64,000 bases of DNA from Agreia pratensis (GTDB taxonomy: Bacteria > Actinomycetota > Actinomycetes > Actinomycetales > Microbacteriaceae): assembly GCF_900177685.1 (NCBI RefSeq), contig NZ_FXAY01000004.1, positions 124,001 through 188,000 on the forward strand. Reading direction: 5' to 3'. The stretch's first letter is position 1. Each line of letters opens with the position of its first letter. Positions 35,372 to 43,892 of the stretch are shown one piece after another. Both the position numbers and the translations under genes were made by a program. The notes under the pieces were generated by a model. The model made no database searches. It was not told where the DNA came from and worked only from the letters and a program-made list of their open reading frames with translations.

Positions 35372-38300
35372 GTGGAACATCACGAAGAACAGCAACAGCA
35401 ACCTCGAAGGCGGGCCGGATCGGCCACGCGAATCGTGGCCGCAGCCGGAGCATTTCTGCTTCTCACGGCCGGAGTATCAGGCGTCGCCTCAACAGCGGCA
35501 GCTCAACCCATCGCGGCGTCTCCGGCGGCGCTCGTCGGTGCAGCGGCAGTGTCAGACGCGGCTCCTCCGGCCGAGCCGTATCGCCCCTACCTCGGGTACA
35601 GCCCCGAGAAGAATTGGATGAACGATCCCAACGGTCTCGTCTACTACGAGGGCGTCTATCACCTCTTCTATCAGTACAACCCCTTCGGCACGACCTGGGG
35701 CAACATGAGCTGGGGCCACGCCACGAGCACCGACCTCGTGCACTGGTCCGAGCAGCCCCTCGCCATTCCTCAAGACGCCGACGCCGATATCTTCTCTGGC
35801 TCCATCGTCGTCGACCACGACAACACGTCCGGTTTCGGAACAGCCGAGAACCCGCCGCTGGTCGCCATATACACCCTCGCCTACAAGACGGGCAAACAGG
35901 CTCAGGCTCTGGCCTACAGCACCGATGCGGGCGCGACCTGGACGAAGTACTCCGGCAATCCGGTACTGGATCGCGACTCGAACAACTTCAGAGACCCGCA
36001 CGTGTTCTGGTACGACGGCGGCTCAGCGGAGAACTCCTACTGGGTCGTGGCGACGGTCGAGGCGACGGAGCATCGGGTGCTGCTCTACCGCTCCGACAAT
36101 CTGATCGACTGGAGTTACCTCAGCGACTTCGGGCCGGCGAATGCCACAGCAGGCATCTGGGAGTGCCCCGACCTCTTCCCGCTCGCCGTCGACGGAGACC
36201 CCGCCAACACGAAGTGGGTGATGGTGGTGAACCTCAATCCCGGCGCCGTGTCCGGTGGCTCGGGCGGCCAGTACTTCGTGGGCGACTTCGACGGCACCAC
36301 GTTCACCTCGGAGTCGACTCAGCCGACAGACGGGGGTGGAAGCGGCGACCTGTTCGCAGGATTCGACGACGGCACATACTCGGGTTGGACCGTTGCCAAC
36401 GAGCCGGGAAACTGGAAGAACGGTCCCTTCGGAGATCAACCCGCCGCCGGCGCTATCGATGGACAGCAGGCGATCGTGGGGCAGGTCGGTCCTGGACTCA
36501 TCAACGGCTACAACGACGGTGATTGGCCGATCGGAAGCATCTCGTCACCGGATTTCACCCTCACGAAGGACTACGTCAACTTTCTCGTCGGGGGCGGCAA
36601 ACATCCACATGTGGACGGCGGTCAGCTGGGCAATGAGCCGCCCGGGGGCAGTGAACTGCTCTTCGACGGCTTCGAGTATCCGGGCACCGAGAGCATCGTC
36701 GATCACGGCTGGAGTGTCGCAGGGGACTTCGTCGCAGCGAGCAACCCGTCCACCTCCAACGGCGACTACTCGATCGGAGCGAAACGCCTCAACACCTGGG
36801 AGGGAGGGCCGAAGGGAGACGACAACATCGGAACGCTCACCTCGGGCCTCTTCACTATCGATAAGCCGTTCGTCAGCATGCTCGTCGGGGGAGGAAAGCG
36901 CGACGCGTCGAGCGGCCAAGTCCTGCAGGCCGAGTTGCTCATCGATGGCACGGTCGTCGATTCTGCTTCGGGCGAGAACGACGGAGCCATGAATTGGAAG
37001 AGCTGGGACGTCAGTGCATACCAGGGCAAACAGGCTCAGATCCGTGTGAATGATCAAGCAACCGGGGGATGGGGCCACCTCACACTCGACGAGGTCGTGC
37101 TGGCCGACAGCCCTGCGCTCGTGCGAAGCAGCGAGACCACGGTCAACCTCGTGGTCGATGGCCAGGTCGCCCGCAGCACGACGGGCAACGACAGCGAGAC
37201 CCTCGACTGGGCCGCGTGGGATGTCTCCGATCTAATTGGAAAGTCGGCGCATATCTCGGTCGTCGACAACAACCGCAATGGATGGGGCCACATTCTCGCC
37301 GACCAGTTCATGTTCTCCGACGAGGCAGCCGCGCCCCGCATCGAGTCGTATGACTGGCTCGACTGGGGTCGCGATTTCTATGCGGGAGTCACATACGACA
37401 ACGCTCCCGATGGCAAGCGCATCATGATCGGCTGGATGAACAACTGGGAGTACGCGAACGACATCCCGACCGGTCAATGGAGGAGCGCAATGGCTCTGCC
37501 ACGCGAGCTGTCTCTGAAGACCATCGACGGACGGCCCAAGCTCGTCTCCGAGGTCACTCCGCAGGTCGACGGGCTGTCGAAGCCGTTCGCCGCGGTGACC
37601 GTTCCCGCCGGCGCCGTCGCCGAGGGTGAGACCGCTCTGCCGGTCGACGGCGTGGGCGCCGTCTACCGAGTGGATGCCGTGCTGAAGCCGGGCACCGCGT
37701 CGAGCTTCGGTCTTGCCCTGCGCACGTCGAGTGACGGCGCGCAGTCCACGCCGTTGACCTACGACACCGCATCCGGATCGTTGAGTCTGGACCGTCGCAC
37801 CTCGGGCGACGTCTCGTTCAACCCCACGTTCTCGTCTGTCGAGACGGCACCCGTGGCGTTGGATGGCGATGGCCGCCTGCGGCTCGAGGTCTACGTCGAC
37901 AACGCGAGCGTGCAGGCATTCGCGCAGGGCGGTTCGACGACGATCACCGATCAGGTGTTCCCCGATCCGTCTTCGACGGGCATCTCGCTCGTGTCGACCA
38001 GGGGATCGGCCGAGATCGAGAGCCTGACGATCACGCCGCTGTACGGCGGAATGTACGATCCGCAGCCGGTGCTCGCAGTGCCCGGTGCTCCGACCTCGGT
38101 CGCGGCGACGTCGGCTGAGCCGGGGGTCGCGACTGTGACCTGGGCAGCGCCGGAGGATGACGGCGGATCGCCGGTCACGTCGTATGTCGTGCGCTCGGCC
38201 GCCGCGGATGCGCGGGCAGCGGGCTCCGTGTGCGAGGTCGCAGCAGGCGAATGCCGCGTCACGGGGCTGGCGCCGGGTTCGGCCGCGAGCTTCACGGTGG

Positions 38301-38554
38301 CGGCTCGCAACCTGGTCGGAGAGGGTGCGAGCTCGGCTCCGGTCGACGTGCGGATCGCCGCCGCAGTCGGATCACCGACGACGCCACCGTCGACTGACCA
38401 GCCGTCCGTGCCTGCCAACGATTCGCGAGGCGGACTCGCCGCTACCGGTCTCTCCGTCGGATTCGCCGGAGCGCTGGCGGCGCTGCTGCTCTCAGCCGGG
38501 GCTGCGACGTTCTGGGTCAGAAAGCGCGCTCGTCGCAGCCGAGTCACGAGCTGA
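35372..38554 (+). CDS. Cell-wall-anchored GH32 fructan hydrolase (levanase/inulinase-like) with nested modules
   Basis: A 1060-residue secreted enzyme releasing fructose from fructans. Signal peptide about 1–47. The GH32 propeller holds nucleophile Asp85 (WMNDPNG), transition-state Asp208 (FRDP) and acid/base Glu264 (WECPDL). After about residue 322 the propeller is interrupted until about 656, then resumes (YDWLDWGRDFYAGVTY, IGWMNNWEY) and ends in a beta-sandwich (to about 893). The insert holds a module split around a second copy of itself (A 326–413, B 428–582, A resumes 584–652). An Fn3 domain (about 903–995) and sorting signal LAATG (1022–1026), membrane segment and basic tail follow. 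GTG 35372 has AAGGGCG upstream. The exact substrate, levan or inulin, is not determined. Confidence 0.9.
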   Translation: MEHHEEQQQQPRRRAGSATRIVAAAGAFLLLTAGVSGVASTAAAQPIAASPAALVGAAAVSDAAPPAEPYRPYLGYSPEKNWMNDPNGLVYYEGVYHLFYQYNPFGTTWGNMSWGHATSTDLVHWSEQPLAIPQDADADIFSGSIVVDHDNTSGFGTAENPPLVAIYTLAYKTGKQAQALAYSTDAGATWTKYSGNPVLDRDSNNFRDPHVFWYDGGSAENSYWVVATVEATEHRVLLYRSDNLIDWSYLSDFGPANATAGIWECPDLFPLAVDGDPANTKWVMVVNLNPGAVSGGSGGQYFVGDFDGTTFTSESTQPTDGGGSGDLFAGFDDGTYSGWTVANEPGNWKNGPFGDQPAAGAIDGQQAIVGQVGPGLINGYNDGDWPIGSISSPDFTLTKDYVNFLVGGGKHPHVDGGQLGNEPPGGSELLFDGFEYPGTESIVDHGWSVAGDFVAASNPSTSNGDYSIGAKRLNTWEGGPKGDDNIGTLTSGLFTIDKPFVSMLVGGGKRDASSGQVLQAELLIDGTVVDSASGENDGAMNWKSWDVSAYQGKQAQIRVNDQATGGWGHLTLDEVVLADSPALVRSSETTVNLVVDGQVARSTTGNDSETLDWAAWDVSDLIGKSAHISVVDNNRNGWGHILADQFMFSDEAAAPRIESYDWLDWGRDFYAGVTYDNAPDGKRIMIGWMNNWEYANDIPTGQWRSAMALPRELSLKTIDGRPKLVSEVTPQVDGLSKPFAAVTVPAGAVAEGETALPVDGVGAVYRVDAVLKPGTASSFGLALRTSSDGAQSTPLTYDTASGSLSLDRRTSGDVSFNPTFSSVETAPVALDGDGRLRLEVYVDNASVQAFAQGGSTTITDQVFPDPSSTGISLVSTRGSAEIESLTITPLYGGMYDPQPVLAVPGAPTSVAATSAEPGVATVTWAAPEDDGGSPVTSYVVRSAAADARAAGSVCEVAAGECRVTGLAPGSAASFTVAARNLVGEGASSAPVDVRIAAAVGSPTTPPSTDQPSVPANDSRGGLAATGLSVGFAGALAALLLSAGAATFWVRKRARRSRVTS

Positions 38555-38558
38555 GCAG

Positions 38559-38594
38559 GCGTGTGCCGCACACTCGATGTGCGGCACACGCTTT
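38559..38594 (+). terminator. Terminator of the GH32 gene
   Basis: GCGTGTGCCGCACA (38559–38572) and TGTGCGGCACACGC (38578–38591) form a perfect 14-bp stem with a 5-base loop, followed by TTT, 4 nt after the stop codon. Confidence 0.75.
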
Positions 38595-38664
38595 GCCCTC
38601 GCCCGAGGCGGCAGTACCCTCGGAGCGTGTCGACGACGACGCGGCATCATGTTCGGAGGCTCCT

Positions 38665-39240
38665 ATGGGCAAACTGATCTATTCGATGATCACCTCTCTC
38701 GACGGCTACGCCATCGATGCCGACGGCGGGTTCGACTTCATGGAGGTCGGTGAAGAAGAGCACGATTTCTTCGGCGAGCAGCTGCGATCAGTGGGCACAT
38801 TCCTCTACGGCCGTCGCATGTACGAGACGATGCTCTTCTGGGAGACCGCGCATCTGCTCGAGCACGCGCCTCCGTTCATCGTCGATTTCGCTCGCGTCTG
38901 GCAGGCCGCCGACAAGGTCGTCTATTCGACGACGCTGCAGCAGGTCGCCAGCGAGCGGACGCGCATCGAACGCTCATTCGATGTCGACGCGATTCGGCGG
39001 CTCAAGGCGGCCTCCGACAGAGACATCACCATCGACGGTCCGCACATCGCGGCCCATGCTCTTCGAGCGGGCCTCATCGACGAATATCAGCCGGTTCTCG
39101 GGCCCAAGACCGTTGGTGGCGGCACGCCCTTCTTCCCTGTCGGCATCCACCTCGATCTCACTCTGCTCGACGAGCGCCGGCTCGCGGCCGGAGGCCTCTG
39201 GCTCCGCTACGTTCCCGCGGCCAGAGCGCACGACGACTGA
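38665..39240 (+). CDS. RibD C-terminal/dihydrofolate reductase-fold protein
   Basis: A 191-residue reductase-like protein of the YyaP/YwjB group (LIYSMITSLDGYAIDADGGFDF, FLYGRRMYETMLFW, DITIDGPHIAAHALRAGLIDEY, FFPVGIHLDLTLLDERRL). It has the NADPH-binding fold of dihydrofolate reductase, but its substrate is not known. ATG 38665 follows GGAGG by 5 nt; the longer open frame starts inside the GH32 terminator and is rejected. Confidence 0.83.
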   Translation: MGKLIYSMITSLDGYAIDADGGFDFMEVGEEEHDFFGEQLRSVGTFLYGRRMYETMLFWETAHLLEHAPPFIVDFARVWQAADKVVYSTTLQQVASERTRIERSFDVDAIRRLKAASDRDITIDGPHIAAHALRAGLIDEYQPVLGPKTVGGGTPFFPVGIHLDLTLLDERRLAAGGLWLRYVPAARAHDD

Positions 39241-39250
39241 AGTCGATCGA

Positions 39251-40075
39251 TCACGCGGCGACCTCGGGTCGCACGGCCACCCATATTGCACGACCGGATG
39301 CGACGGCGATCGTCGAGCGGCCGGCCCCCAGCTTCATGATGACCTCGTCGACGGCGGCGAGATCGTCGCTCGTGAGGCCGTCGCCGAGCATGGCTCGATT
39401 GAAGGTCAGCTGCACTTCGAGGTACCGGGTGCCCTCGAGTGTGTCTGTCGACGCCGTCAGGCTTGCGTCTCGCCGACGTATCGGGGCGAAGCCCGCGGAG
39501 GTGAGAGCATCCGTCCAGTCTGCGGTGATCGGGTAGCCGCGTGCAGAGAGTGTGCGCTCGAGGCGGTCTCCGAGTCGGGCGCGGCCGGTGCCCAGGTCTG
39601 CGGGGTCGTAGCTCGTCTCGCCCGTCATCTCGACGACGACGAGAACACCCCCGGGGCGTAGCGCATCGAACACCTGGCGAAGAAAGAGTCCAGGGTCGCC
39701 GACGTGGTGCACCGAGAGAGCCGCCCAGGCCAGATCGATGTCCTGCGGCAGCTCGGCGACCCAATCGCCGTCGAGATCAGCCAGGTGTGTCTGCACCCTG
39801 CCCGCCACGCCCGCCGCGTCGGCCGCACCGCGCAGGCGGTCGAGCATGCCGACGGAGGCGTCGATGCTGTGGATTCGGGCGTGGCCGAAGCGGGTTGCGA
39901 GCGCAAGCGTTCCGGTTCCGGTGCCGGCCCCGAGATCGACGATCGCACGGGGCTCTGTCGTGAGTGCCTGCGACGCGTCATCCATGGCCTGAGACAGCAC
40001 CGATGCGCCGAGCAGCGCGTCGAGATCGAGCAGTTCCTCGAGTTCGGCATCGTGTGCGTGCGAAGAGTGCGTCAT
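39251..40075 (-). CDS. Class I SAM-dependent methyltransferase
   Basis: A 274-residue methyltransferase. SAM motif I is IVDLGAGTGTGTLAL (about 45–59), with the acidic ribose ligand in IHSIDASVGML, and motif post-II LAWAALSVHHVGDPGLFLRQ. Substrate unknown. The ATG follows a TAGCCT box by 7 nt (leaderless). It is divergent from an XRE-cupin regulator 47 bp away and is a likely target of it. Confidence 0.82.
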   Translation of the reverse strand: MTHSSHAHDAELEELLDLDALLGASVLSQAMDDASQALTTEPRAIVDLGAGTGTGTLALATRFGHARIHSIDASVGMLDRLRGAADAAGVAGRVQTHLADLDGDWVAELPQDIDLAWAALSVHHVGDPGLFLRQVFDALRPGGVLVVVEMTGETSYDPADLGTGRARLGDRLERTLSARGYPITADWTDALTSAGFAPIRRRDASLTASTDTLEGTRYLEVQLTFNRAMLGDGLTSDDLAAVDEVIMKLGAGRSTIAVASGRAIWVAVRPEVAA

Positions 40076-40082
40076 AAGACAA

Positions 40083-40088
40083 GGCTAC
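40083..40088 (-). promoter_or_regulatory. -10 box of the leaderless methyltransferase mRNA
   Basis: On the minus strand TAGCCT is followed 7 nt later by the ATG at 40075, with no ribosome site between. Confidence 0.45.
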
Positions 40089-40113
40089 GTGAATTATCCG
40101 ATTCGACATATGC

Positions 40114-40134
40114 TCTTGCGTATGACGCAAGAGA
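40114..40134. promoter_or_regulatory. Operator palindrome centred on the XRE-cupin start codon
   Basis: CTCTTGCGT (40114–40122) and ACGCAAGAG (40126–40134) are perfect inverted arms around the ATG at 40123–40125. Binding there would block the regulator's own expression and could reach the divergent methyltransferase promoter. Confidence 0.6.
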
Positions 40135-40706
40135 TGATCGACGATGTGGTGCGCCAGCGCATCCGAAGCCTTCGCCTGTCGCTGGGCTGGACTCTCGACA
40201 CCCTCTCGAGCCGGTGCTACCTCTCACCATCGACGCTGAGTCGCATCGAGACCGGCCACCGTCGCATCGCCCTCGACCAGCTTGTGCCGATCGCCCAGGC
40301 GCTCGGCACGACCCTCGACCAACTGGTCGAACCGGAGGGCGACGACGACGTGGTGATCAGGCCCGAGCCCGAGACGGGGGTCGGATCGACGATCTGGCTC
40401 TTGTCGCGCGAGCGTGATCGCAGGGGCGTGATGATCGCCAAGATGCGCATCACGGCGGAGCGCGAGAAGACAGACCAGCAGGTGCACCCCGGCTACGAGT
40501 GGTTCACCGTTCTTCACGGCGTGCTCACTCTGCGCCTCGGTGAGCGGACAATCCTCGTGCGCGAGGGTCAGGCGGCCGAGTTCTCGACGATGACACCGCA
40601 CGCCCTCGAAGCGAACGACGGGCCCGTCGAGCTGCTCACGATCTTCGACCACGACGGAGAGCGTGCTCACCTACCCGGTCATCGACCCGCGAAGCGGCAG
40701 TCCTGA
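40123..40706 (+). CDS. XRE family regulator with C-terminal cupin domain
   Basis: A 194-residue regulator from ATG 40123: HTH_3 at about 8–65 (VRQRIRSLRLSLGWTLDTLS, STLSRIETGHRRIALDQLV) and a cupin sensor domain at about 115–180 (HPGYEWFTVLHGVLTLRLGE, REGQAAEFSTMTPHALEA). A GTG at 40089 would add 11 residues, but ATG 40123 lies in the palindrome centre, 9 nt after a CATATG that may be the -10 box. The 3' end overlaps the convergent EamA gene by 36 bp. Confidence 0.85.
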
Positions 40707-41612
40707 GCGCGGCTTCCGAGGCGGCGCGGTGGCCGGGGCGAGGGCCAACAGTACGAGCACGAGACCGATCACGCCGAGTCCTGCCCACCCCAAGACCGTC
40801 AACCGTTCACCCACGATGATCACGGCGAGCAGAGTCGCGACGGCGGGCTCGGCGATCGTGATCGTGGTGGCTGTGCTCGCCGATACACGGGTCAGGCCGA
40901 TTCCGAAGAGCACGTAGCCGAGGAACATCGGAACGAGGGCCATATAGGCTGCAACGGCGAACGCCTGTGATGATGCGATCAGGGGCGCTCCCGTGATCAC
41001 GAGAACGGGGAGCAGTAACAGGCCTCCGAGCCCGAAGACGGCGCCCATCGAGGCGCCGCGGCTCACCCCGTCCTCCATCAGCCGGCGTGCCACCCACGAG
41101 TAGAGGGCGTAGGTCGCGCCCGCGAGCAGTCCGAGCAGAATGCCCGAGACGGTTCCGGCAGCCGAGGCTGCAGGGCCGTCGAGTTTCGCGACGCACAGCA
41201 TGACGCTGCCGATCACGCCCGACCCGGCCGCGAGCATCCACCAGCGACTCAGAGTGCGGCGGTCGATCACGCGCTCGAGGAGGCCCGACGCCAGGGGCGC
41301 AGAGGCGAGCGAGACGACGGAGCCGACTGCGACTCCGGCGAGATGCATCGAGGTGTAGAAGGCGAGCGGGTAGATCGCCACCGAGACAGCGCCGAGAATC
41401 ACCATGCCGAGTCTCGCGCGGAGGGCGGCGCGCGCCGCGTGGAGACAGGGCAGGGCTATGGCAGCCTGCAACAGACCGCCTATGCCCAGAGCGGCGGAGC
41501 CGATCGCCAGTGGTCCGACGGTGGGGGCAAGAGTCGCGGCGGTACCCGTTGTGCCCCACAGCACCGAGGTCACAAGGATCGCGACCACACCGACGAGGCG
41601 TGGCTCGGTCAC
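40671..41612 (-). CDS. EamA family transporter
   Basis: A 313-residue protein with about ten membrane segments in two EamA repeats (SVLWGTTGTAATLAPTVGPL near the N-terminus, FLGYVLFGIGLTRVSASTAT in the second half). The pattern W-G-T-T followed by ATxLAPxxGPL is that of the drug/metabolite group. Last gene of the endonuclease–DUF2071–EamA operon; its ATG overlaps the DUF2071 stop by 4 bp. Substrate unknown. Confidence 0.83.
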   Translation of the reverse strand: MTEPRLVGVVAILVTSVLWGTTGTAATLAPTVGPLAIGSAALGIGGLLQAAIALPCLHAARAALRARLGMVILGAVSVAIYPLAFYTSMHLAGVAVGSVVSLASAPLASGLLERVIDRRTLSRWWMLAAGSGVIGSVMLCVAKLDGPAASAAGTVSGILLGLLAGATYALYSWVARRLMEDGVSRGASMGAVFGLGGLLLLPVLVITGAPLIASSQAFAVAAYMALVPMFLGYVLFGIGLTRVSASTATTITIAEPAVATLLAVIIVGERLTVLGWAGLGVIGLVLVLLALAPATAPPRKPRSGLPLRGSMTG

Positions 41613-42349
41613 ACCGCGCCCTTCATGCTGCCGAGCCCGAAACGCGCATCGACACCGGGGCTGAATAGCACCGAGTCGGGAGGAGCGTCTACGATGCCGG
41701 GAATGCCGGCGGCGGCGCAGAGCTCATCATGCAGCGTGGTGACCTTCGCCGGGTGCAGCACCCAGGGCTCATGCTCGTTCGGCAGCCACAGGGTGCGACC
41801 GATCCGTTCTTGAAACAGTCCCCAACGGGCGGTCAAGAACAGCGACAACTCGTCGTCGACCGTGCGCGTCTCGTCGACCGACACGTCGAGGCGGAATCGC
41901 GGTTCAAGCGAGCCGGGGCGCAGAGCTCGTCGACGAGATGCATACTGCCACCCGTTGGAGCTCTGGCGCTGGTCGGTGCGTGACCACACATACGGGAGCC
42001 CGAAGAGGGCGCGGGCGGCGAGCACGGCGGGCAGGCTGGACGCTTCGAGCGAGCGGAAGACGACGCCCCGGCGGCCGGAGGCGTCGACGCCGTAGAGCCG
42101 AACGTTGACCTCGGTGAACGAGCCCCACCGCGATGTAGGTGGCAAAGGCCCGATGCGGGCATCGCCCAAACGAAAGGCGATGAGCCCGACCCAGGCCGAG
42201 CCGTCGAAGAGATCGGGCACGACTCCTGGAGGAAGAAGTGGTGCGACGACCTCCGGGGCGATACGCCAGTGCACGAATGAGACCTGGCGCCATTCCTGCG
42301 CGGCGACGACGCCTCCGCGAAGCGGGGGAGCAGTGCGCGAGAGATCCAC
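41609..42349 (-). CDS. DUF2071 (YqjF family) protein
   Basis: A 246-residue protein of the YqjF/DUF2071 family, function unknown. Family stretches: SFVHWRIAPEVVAPLLPPGV, DGSAWVGLIAFRLGDARIG, FTEVNVRLYGVDASGRRGVV, WLPNEHEPWVLHPA. GTG 42349 lies 2 nt after the endonuclease stop; the frame is open further upstream within that gene but has no homology there. Middle gene of a three-gene operon. Confidence 0.78.
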   Translation of the reverse strand: MDLSRTAPPLRGGVVAAQEWRQVSFVHWRIAPEVVAPLLPPGVVPDLFDGSAWVGLIAFRLGDARIGPLPPTSRWGSFTEVNVRLYGVDASGRRGVVFRSLEASSLPAVLAARALFGLPYVWSRTDQRQSSNGWQYASRRRALRPGSLEPRFRLDVSVDETRTVDDELSLFLTARWGLFQERIGRTLWLPNEHEPWVLHPAKVTTLHDELCAAAGIPGIVDAPPDSVLFSPGVDARFGLGSMKGAV

Positions 42350-42351
42350 GG

Positions 42352-43230
42352 CTAGGCGGCTTTCTCGAGACTGATGTCGTCTTCTGAGCGCAGTCTCACC
42401 CATCCGGTTCGAGGCGAGCCGTCGGCTCTGCCGGCGAGCACGGGCCCCATGACATCCGCGCCCACGAGATCTCCGAAGTCGAGGCCCGTCAGACTCTCGA
42501 TATCTTCGACGGGAACCTGGTAGCTGAGGTAGGGCCCGAGGGGCGGCGGTCCGCCGTCGATGAGAGCCTGCGCACTGGAGTCGTCGAGGTCGATGTCGGT
42601 CAATTGAGACGACTGATCGAGCACGAAACCGGCGGAACGGAGAGCGGAAGTGCCGGTCGCGGCCGAGGTCCAGACCGCTACCTTCCAGAAGGCCTGCGGG
42701 ATGCCCACTCCGCGGTACAGGGGATCGTTCAGCGCGAGAACGGGGGAGGTGAAGACGCTGATTCGATTCCGATTCGCCTGTGCATACGAGAGCACGTGGT
42801 CTTCCAGACCGAGCCACAATTCCTTCGACTGGTTGAAGTCATTGGCCTGCGGGGCGGCATTGGGGTAGGCGAAAGTATCGAAATTCGCCTGCATCGCCGT
42901 GGCGCGATCTCCCCACACGGGATCTCTGCGCCGCACCAGATGTCCGCGGTCGAGGTCGTTACGAGCGTAGACAGACTCTCCGGTCTGCTCGCTCTCGGGA
43001 ACTCTGGCGTCGAGGTGCCAGTCGTCGCCGCGTTCCAGGTCATAGAGCGAGCCGCCGTCGATGTTCACTCCCGTTGACAGCGCGAGCCGTCTCACCGGGT
43101 CGAGAAGCACGGTGAAGTGCGTGTAGCTCAGCTCGCGAACGGGGGTTCCTGCCGACGGTGCGGGCAGAGCAACCGGCACCGCGAGGAAGTCCGATCGGTA
43201 TCCTGCGCGCTCGGCGATCGTGGAATCCAT
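42352..43230 (-). CDS. DNA/RNA non-specific endonuclease (NucA/EndoG family)
   Basis: A 292-residue beta-beta-alpha-metal nuclease. The catalytic motif is NDLDRGHLVRRRD (DRGH with the His base) at about residues 90–102, followed by the Mg-binding Asn region FNQSKELWLGLED. No signal peptide or immunity gene is visible, so it may be intracellular. The frame is open upstream to 43440, but that would run into the divergent gene; ATG 43230 is chosen, with TTG 43242 as an alternative. It heads the DUF2071–EamA operon. Confidence 0.8.
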   Translation of the reverse strand: MDSTIAERAGYRSDFLAVPVALPAPSAGTPVRELSYTHFTVLLDPVRRLALSTGVNIDGGSLYDLERGDDWHLDARVPESEQTGESVYARNDLDRGHLVRRRDPVWGDRATAMQANFDTFAYPNAAPQANDFNQSKELWLGLEDHVLSYAQANRNRISVFTSPVLALNDPLYRGVGIPQAFWKVAVWTSAATGTSALRSAGFVLDQSSQLTDIDLDDSSAQALIDGGPPPLGPYLSYQVPVEDIESLTGLDFGDLVGADVMGPVLAGRADGSPRTGWVRLRSEDDISLEKAA

Positions 43231-43330
43231 GGGCCCAGTCAACCACCTGCGCACCTCCGAAACGGCAGCTCTTTCGACCATCGTCGGAATTCGTCGGGCA
43301 GGGTGTCCGCGGCGCGTTCCGAGGTCTACC

Positions 43331-43885
43331 GTGAGCGTCATGCACGATGATGCTGATTCTGCTCGTTCTCGCGCCGCGCTGAGTGATCTGCTCGCATCGT
43401 GGACATCGATTCCCGCCTTCCTCTGTGACCGACTCTTCACCGTCGTGGTGTCGAACGCGGCCGCATCCGCGTTGAGTCAGGGCTTCACCGAGGGCACCAA
43501 CCTGGCGCGCTTCGCCTTTCTCGGCCCCGACGTCAACCGAGATCACGCCAGTTGGCAAGAGGCCTCAGCGCAGATGGCGGCACTGCTTCGCGAATCGCTC
43601 GACGACCACGAGCCCGACAGGGACTTTCACACGATCATCGGAGAGCTCTCGGTGCACAGTCGAGAGTTCTCGGTCGCGTGGGCCGACGAATCGCGCCGGG
43701 CGACGAGCAGGGGCGTCGTGCACTTCGACCACACACCGGCCGGTCGGATCACCTGCGCGTATTACATGCTCACTGTGCCGGACAGCGAGGACGATGTGCT
43801 GTTCATCTGGCAGCCCGTCGACGATGTCTCTCGGGCGCGCCTGGACGAGCTCATCGAGTCACGAATCGTTTCGGACTCGGACTGA
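43331..43885 (+). CDS. Stand-alone MmyB-type ligand-binding domain protein
   Basis: A 184-residue protein with the sensor domain of MmyB-like XRE regulators (WTSIPAFLCDRLFTVVVSNA, NLARFAFLGPDVNRDHASWQ, IGELSVHSREFSVAWADE, GVVHFDHTPAGRITCAYYML) but no helix-turn-helix. GTG 43331 follows GAGG by 6 nt; the ATG three codons on is an alternative. The fold is PAS-like and may bind a small hydrophobic ligand; without DNA-binding domain it may titrate ligand or partner. A full-length MmyB-type regulator lies 1 kb downstream. Confidence 0.72.
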   Translation: MSVMHDDADSARSRAALSDLLASWTSIPAFLCDRLFTVVVSNAAASALSQGFTEGTNLARFAFLGPDVNRDHASWQEASAQMAALLRESLDDHEPDRDFHTIIGELSVHSREFSVAWADESRRATSRGVVHFDHTPAGRITCAYYMLTVPDSEDDVLFIWQPVDDVSRARLDELIESRIVSDSD

Positions 43886-43892
43886 TCTCAGA

